From Neokomagataea tanensis (GTDB lineage: Bacteria; Pseudomonadota; Alphaproteobacteria; Acetobacterales; Acetobacteraceae), in NCBI RefSeq assembly GCF_006542335.1, contig NZ_CP032485.1, forward strand, positions 2,153,001-2,217,000: a DNA stretch of 64,000 nt. The letters run 5' to 3'. The translations under genes were made by a program, and so were the position numbers. Below are positions 8,833-16,877 of the stretch, piece after piece (position 1 is the first letter of the stretch; every line of letters begins with the position of its first letter). The notes beneath the pieces were generated by a model that was not told the origin of the DNA, searched no databases, and saw nothing but the letters and a program-made list of their open reading frames with translations.

Positions 8833-10254
8833 CTAAAAACTGTCCTCTTCGGCCGAAAGGTCTCGGTCCCGAGTTTCCGGAATATAAAACGTCGCTACTA
8901 TAGCTAATAAAGAGAGAAAAACGACGTATAATGAAAGTGGTATCCAGGCATATAAACCAGTCTGTACTCCACCTATGTGAAAGCGGGAGAATAAAGCTAT
9001 TAGCGCCTCTCCAACCATGGGAGAAATTCCGCCAGCGATGACTGACGAAAACTCACGTGTAAAAGAGACAGCAGTATAGCGGTGGTACGCGCCAAACATT
9101 TCGGGAAGAAATGCGCCTTGCGTGCCAAACATTCCCCAAGTGGCTATACCGAGTGCAACAGCAAGGGCAACCAAAGAAAAAACAGGATTTCCTTGGCTGA
9201 AAATATACCAAACGGGTACGGCTGTGACGGCCTGTAGAATGGCAAATCCTCTATATACTCGTGTGCGTCCATAACGATCGCTTAAGTAACCGGCACCGGG
9301 TATGGTGACCGCCCCGACAAAAGCCGCGCCGATAAGGGCTAGGGTTCCCCAACGCCCTCCCATTCCCACAGTGTGTACGAGGTAACTAATCGCCAATACC
9401 TGATAAATGGATGAACCGCCGTTTTCTGCCATGCGCAAGCCTAGGCCGCCAAGGATTGGTCTCCATGATGCAGTTAAGATTTCACGCAGAGAGCGCTGCT
9501 GGCGCGGTGCGCTTTCATCTACATTTTTCGTTTTATGAAATGTAGGTGATTCTTTTAAGTGCAAGCGCATATATATGGCGATGACTAATAACAAAAGGCT
9601 AAAGAGAAACGGTAAACGCCACAGCCAAGTATCGGCGATATTCGGAACGCCGACCAGCATGAAAAAATATATTAGGCCAGCTGCAACCGTGCCCATTTGA
9701 ATACCCAAAAACGGTAGGGCCGCAAAATAACCTCTTCGTCCTTTGGGAGCGCATTCAGTCATCATGACTGCTGCCCCTGCTTGCTCTGCTCCTGCACCAA
9801 GCCCTTGTAAAATGCGCATAGTGATAAGAAGCAAGGGGGCGGCTATGCCGATATGGGCGTATGATGGAATTAGACCAATGCCCGCGCTGGCGAAGCCCAT
9901 CAGTGTTACGGTCATGAGTAGGACGATTTTACGGCCAACCTTATCTCCTAGTCGTCCAAATATGATTCCGCCAATAGGGCGCACGGCAAAGCCTATGAAG
10001 TAGGTCGCGAAACTCGCCACCAAACCCATGCTTGGTATGCTACTGGGGAAGAAAAGAGGCCCAAAAACCAGTGCCGCAGCGAGGGAATAAAGAGCAAAAT
10101 CGTAATATTCCATGGCGCTGCCGATAGAGCATGTCCAAGCGGTGCGTCGCAATTCGGCTAGGGGCATAGGCGTATGATGATCAGAAGATTTGCTTGATTG
10201 ACACTCTTGATCGGGTGAGGGGAGTGACACGTTGAGCGAAGAGGAGATGCTCAT
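8833..10254 (-). CDS. MFS transporter, metabolite:H+ symporter (MHS) type
   Basis: This 473-residue protein has 12 predicted membrane segments. A roughly 35-residue hydrophilic N-terminus precedes the MHS signature SAMEYYDFALYS. The loop motif GRLGDKVGRK follows TM2-3, and a QGLGAGAEQAG segment marks TM4. MHS proteins import small organic acids (shikimate, citrate, ketoglutarate, proline/betaine) with protons across the inner membrane. It is the first gene of a two-gene run with the FAH-family enzyme. No good Shine-Dalgarno sequence is seen before ATG 10254, so the N-terminal start is uncertain. The substrate is unknown. Confidence 0.85.
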   Translation of the reverse strand: MSISSSLNVSLPSPDQECQSSKSSDHHTPMPLAELRRTAWTCSIGSAMEYYDFALYSLAAALVFGPLFFPSSIPSMGLVASFATYFIGFAVRPIGGIIFGRLGDKVGRKIVLLMTVTLMGFASAGIGLIPSYAHIGIAAPLLLITMRILQGLGAGAEQAGAAVMMTECAPKGRRGYFAALPFLGIQMGTVAAGLIYFFMLVGVPNIADTWLWRLPFLFSLLLLVIAIYMRLHLKESPTFHKTKNVDESAPRQQRSLREILTASWRPILGGLGLRMAENGGSSIYQVLAISYLVHTVGMGGRWGTLALIGAAFVGAVTIPGAGYLSDRYGRTRVYRGFAILQAVTAVPVWYIFSQGNPVFSLVALAVALGIATWGMFGTQGAFLPEMFGAYHRYTAVSFTREFSSVIAGGISPMVGEALIALFSRFHIGGVQTGLYAWIPLSLYVVFLSLLAIVATFYIPETRDRDLSAEEDSF

Positions 10255-10615
10255 GGGAGGTTCGCCCTTACTTAACGCCGACTAGCCTAAGTCTTGAGCA
10301 TGACGGCTAGTATTGCGTGATAAAATGGAGAAGCTGTGTAATTGGTTTGGGGATTGTTCTCGGAGGGGACTGAGCGTGAGGCATTGTGGCATTTCCATAC
10401 TTTATCGCTAAAGAAGCGGGTAGGGCATGATTACCACGTCAAAAAATATTAAGGGTTCACATATTGATGTGCGAGATTAATAAAATGACCTAAATTGCAA
10501 TGAAATATGGGCGTCTTCCTTACCGGATGGGGGTATTTAAGATTGCGGGAAATTTTATCGAACTTTGTTGATTGGGGATCAAAAATTTTTGAAAGACCAA
10601 TTAATTATAAAGACT
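10255..10615. other. Noncoding region between the MHS transporter and metR
   Basis: About 360 bases hold the promoter of the MHS/hydratase pair and the 3' end of metR transcription. A 7-bp inverted repeat (ACTAGCC 10281-10287, GGCTAGT 10305-10311) is present but weak. No gene-like frame or RNA motif was recognised. Confidence 0.45.
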
Positions 10616-11503
10616 CTAAGCTTCGGCAGCATATTGTATGAAATCCCATAAATATTGAATTTCTTCATCGGTCTCACGTCTACCGAGAAAGATTTGTTTG
10701 GCGATACCTTTAGGGCCTAAGCGGAGGGGATAAAGTTCAAATCGTTGTGCGTATTCATCTACGAGCCAATGTGGAAGGGCAGCCACCCCGCGGCCATGTT
10801 TTACCATCATCAACATGATATCTGTGGTTTCTATAGGTTTTTGCTGACGTGGGCTTATGCCTGCCGGTTGTAAAAATTGTGTATAGATGTCAAGGCGCTC
10901 TGTAGGTACTGGATACGTTATAAGTGTTTCACTAATAAGTTGTTCAGGCATGATAAATTTTGCATTTCGCAAAGGATGCTCAGCATTAACAACAAGAACG
11001 AGTTCGTAATCAAAAACAGGCGTGAACTTCAAACCGGGTTTATGCAATGGGTCTGGCGTGACTACGATGTCGATTTCATTATTGAAGAGCGCTTCAATAC
11101 CACCAAACTGGAATTTTTGCCTTACGTCGACGTCTACTTCAGGCCACCGCTCAAGATAGGGTGATACAATTTTAAGAAGCCACTGGTAGCAAGGGTGGCA
11201 CTCCATTCCTATCCGTAGTGTACCGCGTTCTCCATTGCCAAATTGCTCTAATCTTTTCTCTGCTAGTTCGAATTGAGGAAGTAATCTGTTCGATAGTGAG
11301 AGCAACCATTCTCCTGCCTGCGTGAGGGCAAGCGTTCTTCCCTCACGGCGCCATATTTTTACGCCCAACTGAGTTTCAATTTTGCGAATTGCGTGGCTTA
11401 AGGCGGGTTGGGTTAGGTGTAGGCGGCTTCCTGCTGCCGTCAAAGACCCCTCGCGTGCAACCTCGCGGATAATGTCCAGATGATTTCTCTCCAAGACGCC
11501 CAT
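10616..11503 (-). CDS. metR: MetR-type LysR transcriptional regulator
   Basis: This 295-residue LysR protein has an N-terminal winged helix-turn-helix (GSLTAAGSRLHLTQPALSHAI). Its effector domain carries the MetR hallmarks RIGMECHPCYQWL and FDYELVLVV, plus LQPAGISP further on. MetR proteins activate methionine synthase genes using homocysteine as co-inducer. It is transcribed away from the small ORF/mesX/mesD genes, the usual LysR arrangement, so it probably controls that methionine synthase operon and itself. The family call rests on several matching motifs spread through the effector domain. The target assignment is inferred from position. Confidence 0.88.
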   Translation of the reverse strand: MGVLERNHLDIIREVAREGSLTAAGSRLHLTQPALSHAIRKIETQLGVKIWRREGRTLALTQAGEWLLSLSNRLLPQFELAEKRLEQFGNGERGTLRIGMECHPCYQWLLKIVSPYLERWPEVDVDVRQKFQFGGIEALFNNEIDIVVTPDPLHKPGLKFTPVFDYELVLVVNAEHPLRNAKFIMPEQLISETLITYPVPTERLDIYTQFLQPAGISPRQQKPIETTDIMLMMVKHGRGVAALPHWLVDEYAQRFELYPLRLGPKGIAKQIFLGRRETDEEIQYLWDFIQYAAEA

Positions 11504-11601
11504 TGCGAGGTAGATCCTTGTTAGCTTCAGATGGTGGCTTTAAGCTTAACATCAAAATGTGTTTGGAGTAATAAGGGTCATGTTTTTAAATGTTAAATAA
11601 T

Positions 11602-11627
11602 GCATATCATAATTTTCAAAAATATGC
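11602..11627. promoter_or_regulatory. Candidate LysR (MetR) site
   Basis: A short interrupted dyad, GCATAT (11602-11607) and ATATGC (11622-11627), lies between metR and the divergent small ORF. Position and shape suit a LysR-type recognition site, but it does not match the enteric MetR consensus, so this is tentative. Confidence 0.25.
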
Positions 11628-11670
11628 TAAAATCATTACAATAATTTCGGATCAGAACGAGGGTTGATTT

Positions 11671-11835
11671 GTGAGTATTGAAGATAAATACAAATACTTA
11701 AATAAAAAAGAAGAAAATAATCTTCCATCACGGAATGATGGTCAAAATTTTGTTTGTGATGAAGAGGTTATTACATCGGAGCAGTTGCCGCACACAAATT
11801 GCCCTTGCTGCGCTTTGCCGTGGGCTAACTATTAA
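11671..11835 (+). CDS. Small Cys-rich protein of 54 residues, unknown function
   Basis: A GTG start at 11671 has a GAGGG ribosome binding site seven bases upstream and opens a 54-codon frame ending at TAA 11835. The N-terminal two-thirds is charged and low in hydrophobic residues (MSIEDKYKYLNKKEENN). The C-terminus is TNCPCCALPWANY, with three cysteines in a CPCC cluster and aromatic residues at the end. It sits between metR and mesX on the mesX strand, 141 bases before mesX. The length, good binding site and concentrated cysteines suggest a real small protein. It could bind metal, work with MesX/MesD, or be a processed peptide; no modifying enzyme is nearby. I do not recognise a family. Confidence 0.5.
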   Translation: MSIEDKYKYLNKKEENNLPSRNDGQNFVCDEEVITSEQLPHTNCPCCALPWANY

Positions 11836-11976
11836 TGACTGGCTATTTGTTGATCACAGCCAATATATAAAAATCTTGCATGAATTTATGAAATAAAATC
11901 ATTTTCATTCATCTTTTGAGCGGGGTATACACCATCTCAAGTTTTCATGAGACGTAGCAAGGGATGTGATAAGAAA

Positions 11977-12954
11977 ATGAGTGAAAAGCTAACATTCAGT
12001 TTGAAAAAATTGTCTTTTAACGAAGATTATAAGCCCTCCGACAGCACAAGAGCCACCACAAACTTTGCGAATTTGGCGCGGGGAGAGAGGCGCAAAGAAA
12101 ATCTTCAGAATGTTTTCCGGATGATAAACAACCGCTTTAACAACCTTGCGGACTGGGACAATCCTAAGGGCGATCGATATTCTGTTGAGGTCGAGATTGT
12201 TTCTGTTGGTCTTAATATAACAGGTGTGGAAACGAGTTTTCCTATTATTGAGATTTTAAAGAATAATATTATAGATAAAAAAAATAATCTTCGTATTGAG
12301 GGTATTGTAGGAAATAATTTCTCTTCGTACATCCGTGACTACGATTTCAGCGTATTATTGTTAGACCACAACAAAGATAAGTCTGATTTCTCTATTCCTG
12401 AAGGGTATGGTGATCTGCACGGAAACTTATTTAAGAGTTTTCTTTCATCGGACATTTACAACGATAATTTTAAGAAGTCGCCTGTTATTTGCCTTAGTGT
12501 ATCAAGCAATAAAATTTATGAAAGAACAGAGAACGTTCACCCAATACTAGGGTACGAATATAGGAATGACGACCAATCTTTAACGGATATATATTTTGGT
12601 AAGATGGGATTAAAGGTTCGCTATTTTATGCCTAAGGGGTGTGTTGCTCCCTTGGCATTTTATTTTTCTGGTGACTTGTTAAATGATTACACTAACCTAG
12701 AGCTCATTGGTACCATTAGCACCATGGAAGCTTTTCAAAAGATCTATCGGCCAGAAATTTATAACGCTAATGCTTCAGCAGGTACAACGTATCAGCCAAG
12801 CTTGGGGCAGAAAGATTTTTCCTTTACTCAAGTTGTTTATGATCGTGAGGAGCGCAGCCGGCTGGCTGTCGAGCAGGGGCGTTTTGCGGGTGAAAAATTA
12901 ATTGGCCTGCACTTCGATCTTTTGACTGAATGGTCTAATAACTTTTCTGCTTAA
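11977..12954 (+). CDS. mesX: MesX (DUF1852), partner of folate-independent methionine synthase
   Basis: This 325-residue protein has the DUF1852 pattern: YKPSDSTRATTNFANLARGE near the N-terminus, then MINNRFNNLADWDNP, and the conserved aromatic-rich C-terminal half. DUF1852 proteins accompany and are needed by MesD, a core-MetE methionine synthase that uses neither folate nor cobalamin and requires oxygen. ATG 11977 (MSEKLTF) fits the family start. An upstream in-frame ATG at 11947 would add ten unlikely residues and has no ribosome binding site. mesD follows 28 bases later. The biochemical role of MesX is not settled. The gene is rather AT-rich. Confidence 0.88.
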   Translation: MSEKLTFSLKKLSFNEDYKPSDSTRATTNFANLARGERRKENLQNVFRMINNRFNNLADWDNPKGDRYSVEVEIVSVGLNITGVETSFPIIEILKNNIIDKKNNLRIEGIVGNNFSSYIRDYDFSVLLLDHNKDKSDFSIPEGYGDLHGNLFKSFLSSDIYNDNFKKSPVICLSVSSNKIYERTENVHPILGYEYRNDDQSLTDIYFGKMGLKVRYFMPKGCVAPLAFYFSGDLLNDYTNLELIGTISTMEAFQKIYRPEIYNANASAGTTYQPSLGQKDFSFTQVVYDREERSRLAVEQGRFAGEKLIGLHFDLLTEWSNNFSA

Positions 12955-12982
12955 TTGTTTGACTTAACTAAGGATCGTCACG

Positions 12983-14011
12983 ATGAACACGTTATTGCCG
13001 ACAGCCACAGCAGGAAGTTTGCCCAAGCCTTCATGGTTGGCCCAGCCAGAGAAGCTATGGTCTCCTTGGAAGCTTGAAGGTGATGAACTGATCGAAGGCA
13101 AGCAGGATGCTTTAACGCTTGCCCTAGCGGAGCAGCTCCAAGCAGGTATCGATATTATCAGTGATGGCGAACAAACGCGCCAGCATTTTGTTACAACTTT
13201 TATTGAGCACCTCAGCGGTGTTGATTTTGAAAAGCGTAAGACTGTCAAAATCCGCGACCGTTACGACGCAAGTGTTCCATCTGTTGTAGATGCGGTTGCT
13301 CGTCCAAAGCCGGTCTTCGTTGAAGACGCCAAGTATTTGCGCAAGCAAACTAAAAACCCAATCAAATGGGCTCTTCCAGGGCCTATGACCATGATTGATA
13401 CGCTGTATGACGGTCATTATCAAAGCCGCGAAAAACTCGCGTGGGAATTTGCCAAAATTCTTAACCAAGAGGCAAAAGAGTTAGAAGCCGCTGGCGTTGA
13501 TATTATTCAGTTCGATGAACCAGCTTTTAATGTGTTTTTTGATGAGGTGAACGACTGGGGCATAGCCACCCTTGAGAGAGCAATTGAAGGACTGAAATGC
13601 CAGACAGCAGTCCATATCTGCTACGGATATGGCATCCAAGCAAATATTGACTGGAAGAAGTCTCTCGGTTCTAGATGGAGCCAATACGAAAAAATCTTCC
13701 CTAAAATCCAAACTTCCAATATCGATCTGGTTTCTCTGGAGTGCCAAAACTCTCATGTTCCGATGGATTTGATCGAGTTGATTCGAGGTAAAAAGGTGAT
13801 GGTCGGGGCTATCGACGTCGCCAGCAATAAGGTCGAAACACCTGAAGAGGTAGCAGACACGCTTCGCAAAGTTCTTCAGTTCGTTGACGCAGATAAGCTT
13901 CTGCCTTGCACCAACTGCGGAATGGCTCCGTTATCGCGCAATGTTGCGAGGGGTAAGTTGCAAGCTCTTAGCGCAGGTGCTGCCATTGTTCGTGCTGAAC
14001 TTGGCGGCTGA
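12983..14011 (+). CDS. mesD: MesD, folate-independent core-MetE methionine synthase
   Basis: This 342-residue protein corresponds to the C-terminal catalytic half of MetE. The full N-terminal folate-binding half of canonical MetE (about 750 residues) is absent. Zinc and homocysteine motifs are present: DGEQTRQHF, DIIQFDEPAF, AVHICYGYG (His and Cys ligands), SLECQNSH (Glu ligand) and LLPCTNCGMAPL (Cys ligand). Linkage to the DUF1852 gene identifies it as the MesD class, which methylates homocysteine from an unknown non-folate donor in an oxygen-dependent way. It is the last gene of the mesX-mesD pair and ends before a strong terminator. MetR control is inferred from the divergent metR. Confidence 0.9.
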   Translation: MNTLLPTATAGSLPKPSWLAQPEKLWSPWKLEGDELIEGKQDALTLALAEQLQAGIDIISDGEQTRQHFVTTFIEHLSGVDFEKRKTVKIRDRYDASVPSVVDAVARPKPVFVEDAKYLRKQTKNPIKWALPGPMTMIDTLYDGHYQSREKLAWEFAKILNQEAKELEAAGVDIIQFDEPAFNVFFDEVNDWGIATLERAIEGLKCQTAVHICYGYGIQANIDWKKSLGSRWSQYEKIFPKIQTSNIDLVSLECQNSHVPMDLIELIRGKKVMVGAIDVASNKVETPEEVADTLRKVLQFVDADKLLPCTNCGMAPLSRNVARGKLQALSAGAAIVRAELGG

Positions 14012-14093
14012 GACAGTTGAACGCGATTGAAAAAATGCCAAAGACGAGGCGCGACTATTTACTTTAGGTCGTTTCCTCGCTCTGTGTGAATTT

Positions 14094-14125
14094 TAAGCGC
14101 CCCAGATTCTGGGGCGCTTTTTTGT
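14094..14125 (+). terminator. Rho-independent terminator of the mesX-mesD operon
   Basis: A GC-rich stem (AGCGCCCC with GGGGCGCT, extended by AGA/TCT) has a minimal loop and is followed directly by TTTTTT. This is the strongest terminator of the window. It closes mesD 80-110 bases after its stop. Confidence 0.9.
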
Positions 14126-14229
14126 TTGAGAAATGAAGAGCTATAGGCCGGTAACGCCATGTTTATTTGTATAATTAAAAAAAATATGACCTGTCTTCTT
14201 AAGATTTTGGTTTAGACAAGGCATCTGAC

Positions 14230-15393
14230 ATGTCCTCCATCTACCCTCGTTTTTGTGCGGGGTTATTTTTCTTCTCGTGCTTGCCAACTATTGCAACATA
14301 CGCTCATGCTCAAACAGTTTTGTCTTCTAACGATGGGCATACTCAGCTAGAAAACGGTGTTCAGATACTTCCTACTCAACCTTTGGAGGACACGGTTAGT
14401 CGCCTTCAAAAAGGCAAGGACGGCTTGTGGAGTGTAGTAGAAAGCATTGAGGCAGGGGCAAGTGTCGTCGGTCCTCCCACAGCTTTGACAATATCTCCTG
14501 ATGGGCATTACGCGTATTCGAGTTCAGCTGCTAAGCAAGATGCTCAAGAAAAAAAGATTGTACCCAACAATATTATTAATGTTATTGATCTTCGGTCTAA
14601 GCCAATGCGTATTGTGCAGACCGTCCAAGCGGATTACGGGGCAACAACTTTACGACTGTCGCCAAATGGGAATACTCTTTTAGTTGCTAATGGTAAATCC
14701 GGGTCTATTACCTATTTTCAGGTCAATAAAGGCCTTTTAAGTGCAGGAAATAGTCTAAAGTTACCCGTAGATGATGGCTTCGTTGGCGGTGTTATTTTTG
14801 CACCAGACGGTCGACGTGCGTTTCTTAGTATGTGGAAAGGTGATTGCATCTACACGTTAAAAATTAATGGAAACACTATCAAGCTAGACACAAGTCCCAT
14901 AAGTGTTTCGCCGGGTGCTTGGACACTGCGTATCACACCCGATGGACATTATATGTCTGTCAACGTTTTAGGGCATGGTACAGGGCAGAGCGGTGCGATT
15001 GCGCTTTTTGATTTGACGACGCATGAATTAAAGGAAACTGACCGTGTCACCGTGCCAAATGCTCCTGAGGGGACAGATATTTCACCAGACGGCCGTTATT
15101 TAGCGGTTGTCTCGCAAAACGGATCGGCGATGCCATATGCTTCACCGCTCTACAATGCTCGCGGTATAGTAACTGTCTTTGCAATACAAAAGGGGCATTT
15201 AAAGCAATTGGCGCAAGCTCCTGGCCCTTTATGGCCACAGGGTCTAGTCTTTTCGCCTGATGGAAAGGAAGTCCTTTCTCAAGGGGGGGCAGATCACAAA
15301 TTAAGGACAATGTCCTGGAACGGGAAAGAGCTTCGTGTTTTGGGAGATACGGACTTGCCAGGTGCGGGGGCAAATTTAGAGCGCTCGAGATAG
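14230..15393 (+). CDS. Exported beta-propeller protein (lactonase/YVTN-like)
   Basis: This 387-residue protein has a signal peptide (about residues 1-28) followed by repeated blades bearing SPDGHYAY, SPNGNTLLVANG, APDGRRAFLS, TPDGHYMSV, SPDGRYLAV and SPDGKEVL motifs. These are typical of seven-bladed YVTN/6-phosphogluconolactonase-like propellers. It is periplasmic, with unknown ligand or substrate. AAGG lies nine bases before ATG 14230. It stands alone between the methionine synthase operon and the pyrimidine genes, so context gives no function. Confidence 0.75.
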   Translation: MSSIYPRFCAGLFFFSCLPTIATYAHAQTVLSSNDGHTQLENGVQILPTQPLEDTVSRLQKGKDGLWSVVESIEAGASVVGPPTALTISPDGHYAYSSSAAKQDAQEKKIVPNNIINVIDLRSKPMRIVQTVQADYGATTLRLSPNGNTLLVANGKSGSITYFQVNKGLLSAGNSLKLPVDDGFVGGVIFAPDGRRAFLSMWKGDCIYTLKINGNTIKLDTSPISVSPGAWTLRITPDGHYMSVNVLGHGTGQSGAIALFDLTTHELKETDRVTVPNAPEGTDISPDGRYLAVVSQNGSAMPYASPLYNARGIVTVFAIQKGHLKQLAQAPGPLWPQGLVFSPDGKEVLSQGGADHKLRTMSWNGKELRVLGDTDLPGAGANLERSR

Positions 15394-15476
15394 GATCAAT
15401 TTTATTTCGTTTATACGTACATATAACACCAGAAAGAAATAAAGATACGACTAGAAGAAAGGTCTTGATTTAAAAT

Positions 15477-15508
15477 ATATCGATATCATAACATTATGAT
15501 ATCGATAT
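15477..15508. promoter_or_regulatory. 32-bp perfect palindrome before preT
   Basis: ATATCGATATCATA (15477-15490) and TATGATATCGATAT (15495-15508) form perfect 14-bp arms around ACAT. The element ends 12 bases before the GGAGG ribosome binding site of preT. It could be a repressor operator overlapping the promoter or a 5'-leader hairpin. Confidence 0.6.
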
Positions 15509-15530
15509 TGGATTATATCCGGAGGTGCTC

Positions 15531-16859
15531 GTGGGGAACGACATTGCATGCGGACGGTTATCCGAAGAAGCGTTAAACGCTAATTTTGCAGATGCACATC
15601 CCGCACTATCCTCCGAGCAAGCAGCATTGGAAGCAGATCGATGCTTTTATTGCTATGATGCTCCCTGTGTGGAGGCGTGCCCCACAGACATAGATATTCC
15701 ACGTTTTATCAAGGCTATAGCCTCAGATAATGTAGCAGGTGCGGCGCGCACAATTTTAAAATCAAACATATTAGGTGGATCATGCGCGCGGGTTTGTCCG
15801 ACGGAAATTCTCTGCGAGCAAAAGTGCGTTCATACGGCAATTGAAGCAAACAAACCGGTCCGGATCGGAGCTTTACAACGTTATGCTACTGACTGGCAGA
15901 TGAAGCAGGATGTGCATCCGTTTCAAAGGGCTCCTGAAACTGGCAAAAAAATAGCCGTCGTGGGGGCGGGGCCAGCTGGTTTAGCGTGCGCTCACCGTTT
16001 GGCGACGTACGGCCACGATGTTACAATATTTGATCGACATGACACGCTAGGCGGCCTCAATCAATACGGTGTTGCTGCATATAAACTTGCAGACAATTTC
16101 GCACAAAACGAAATTGATTTTCTGATGAAGATTGGTGGAATTTCTTTTACTGGAAACAGCACCTTAGGTGAAACGGTCACATTATCCGAGCTCAGAGATA
16201 AGTATGATGGCGTTTTTCTAGGCATAGGATTGGCAGGTGTTAGAAGGCTTGGTTTGGAGGGAGAGGACACTCCCGGTGTTATGGATGCGGTTGAGTTTAT
16301 AGAGACTTTGCGTTCACAGGTTTTGTCCGAGGTGCCTGTCGGAAGGAGGGTAGTCGTTATAGGAGGCGGGAATACGGCAATTGATGCGGCTGTACAGGCT
16401 AAACGTTTAGGGGCGGATGAAGTAACCCTCGTTTATCGTCGCGGGGCTGAGCATATGTCGGCGACAAAAGTAGAGCAAGAATGGGCGCAGACAAATGGCG
16501 TTATTCTTAAGTTTTGGTTTGTACTAAAAAAAATAAATATAGAAAATGGCAAAATAAAAAACATTGTATTTTATAATAATGCTTCTGATAAAATTGAAGA
16601 CTATTCAAGTATTGAATACACCTTGCCTGCCGATATGATTTTGAAGGCAATAGGACAAACTTTTATTTCTGGACCAGTGGACAAGGATCAAATTCTTTTA
16701 AGGGATGGACGAATAGTTGTCGATAATAATGGACGTACTTCCTTACCGTCTGTCTATGCGGGTGGAGACTGCACTATGGGGAAAGATCTCACTGTAGCGG
16801 CCGTTCGTGACGGTCGGAATGCTGCTGAAGCGCTCCATAAAGAACTGAGCACCTCTTAA
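15531..16859 (+). CDS. preT: NAD-dependent dihydropyrimidine dehydrogenase, FAD/Fe-S subunit PreT
   Basis: This 442-residue protein has an N-terminal cysteine-rich Fe-S region (CFYCYDAPCVEACP and GGSCARVCPTEILCEQKC). Two Rossmann nucleotide sites follow: VVGAGPAGLACAHRLA for FAD and VVIGGGNTAIDAA for NAD(P). It ends with the conserved VYAGGDC motif. Together with PreA it reduces uracil and thymine to 5,6-dihydropyrimidines using NADH. GTG 15531 has GGAGG five bases upstream. GTG 15525 is in frame but overlaps that binding site, so 15531 was chosen. preA follows 18 bases later. Confidence 0.93.
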   Translation: MGNDIACGRLSEEALNANFADAHPALSSEQAALEADRCFYCYDAPCVEACPTDIDIPRFIKAIASDNVAGAARTILKSNILGGSCARVCPTEILCEQKCVHTAIEANKPVRIGALQRYATDWQMKQDVHPFQRAPETGKKIAVVGAGPAGLACAHRLATYGHDVTIFDRHDTLGGLNQYGVAAYKLADNFAQNEIDFLMKIGGISFTGNSTLGETVTLSELRDKYDGVFLGIGLAGVRRLGLEGEDTPGVMDAVEFIETLRSQVLSEVPVGRRVVVIGGGNTAIDAAVQAKRLGADEVTLVYRRGAEHMSATKVEQEWAQTNGVILKFWFVLKKINIENGKIKNIVFYNNASDKIEDYSSIEYTLPADMILKAIGQTFISGPVDKDQILLRDGRIVVDNNGRTSLPSVYAGGDCTMGKDLTVAAVRDGRNAAEALHKELSTS

Positions 16860-16877
16860 ACGATAGGGACGAAGATA

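Noticed and set aside
10281..10311. Inverted repeat ACTAGCC/GGCTAGT as a terminator
   Set aside because: The stem is only 7 bp with a 17-base loop and no T run, and it lies upstream of the MHS start rather than at a gene end.
11947..11976. Ten-codon N-terminal extension of MesX
   Set aside because: No ribosome binding site precedes ATG 11947, and MSEKLTF at 11977 matches the family start.
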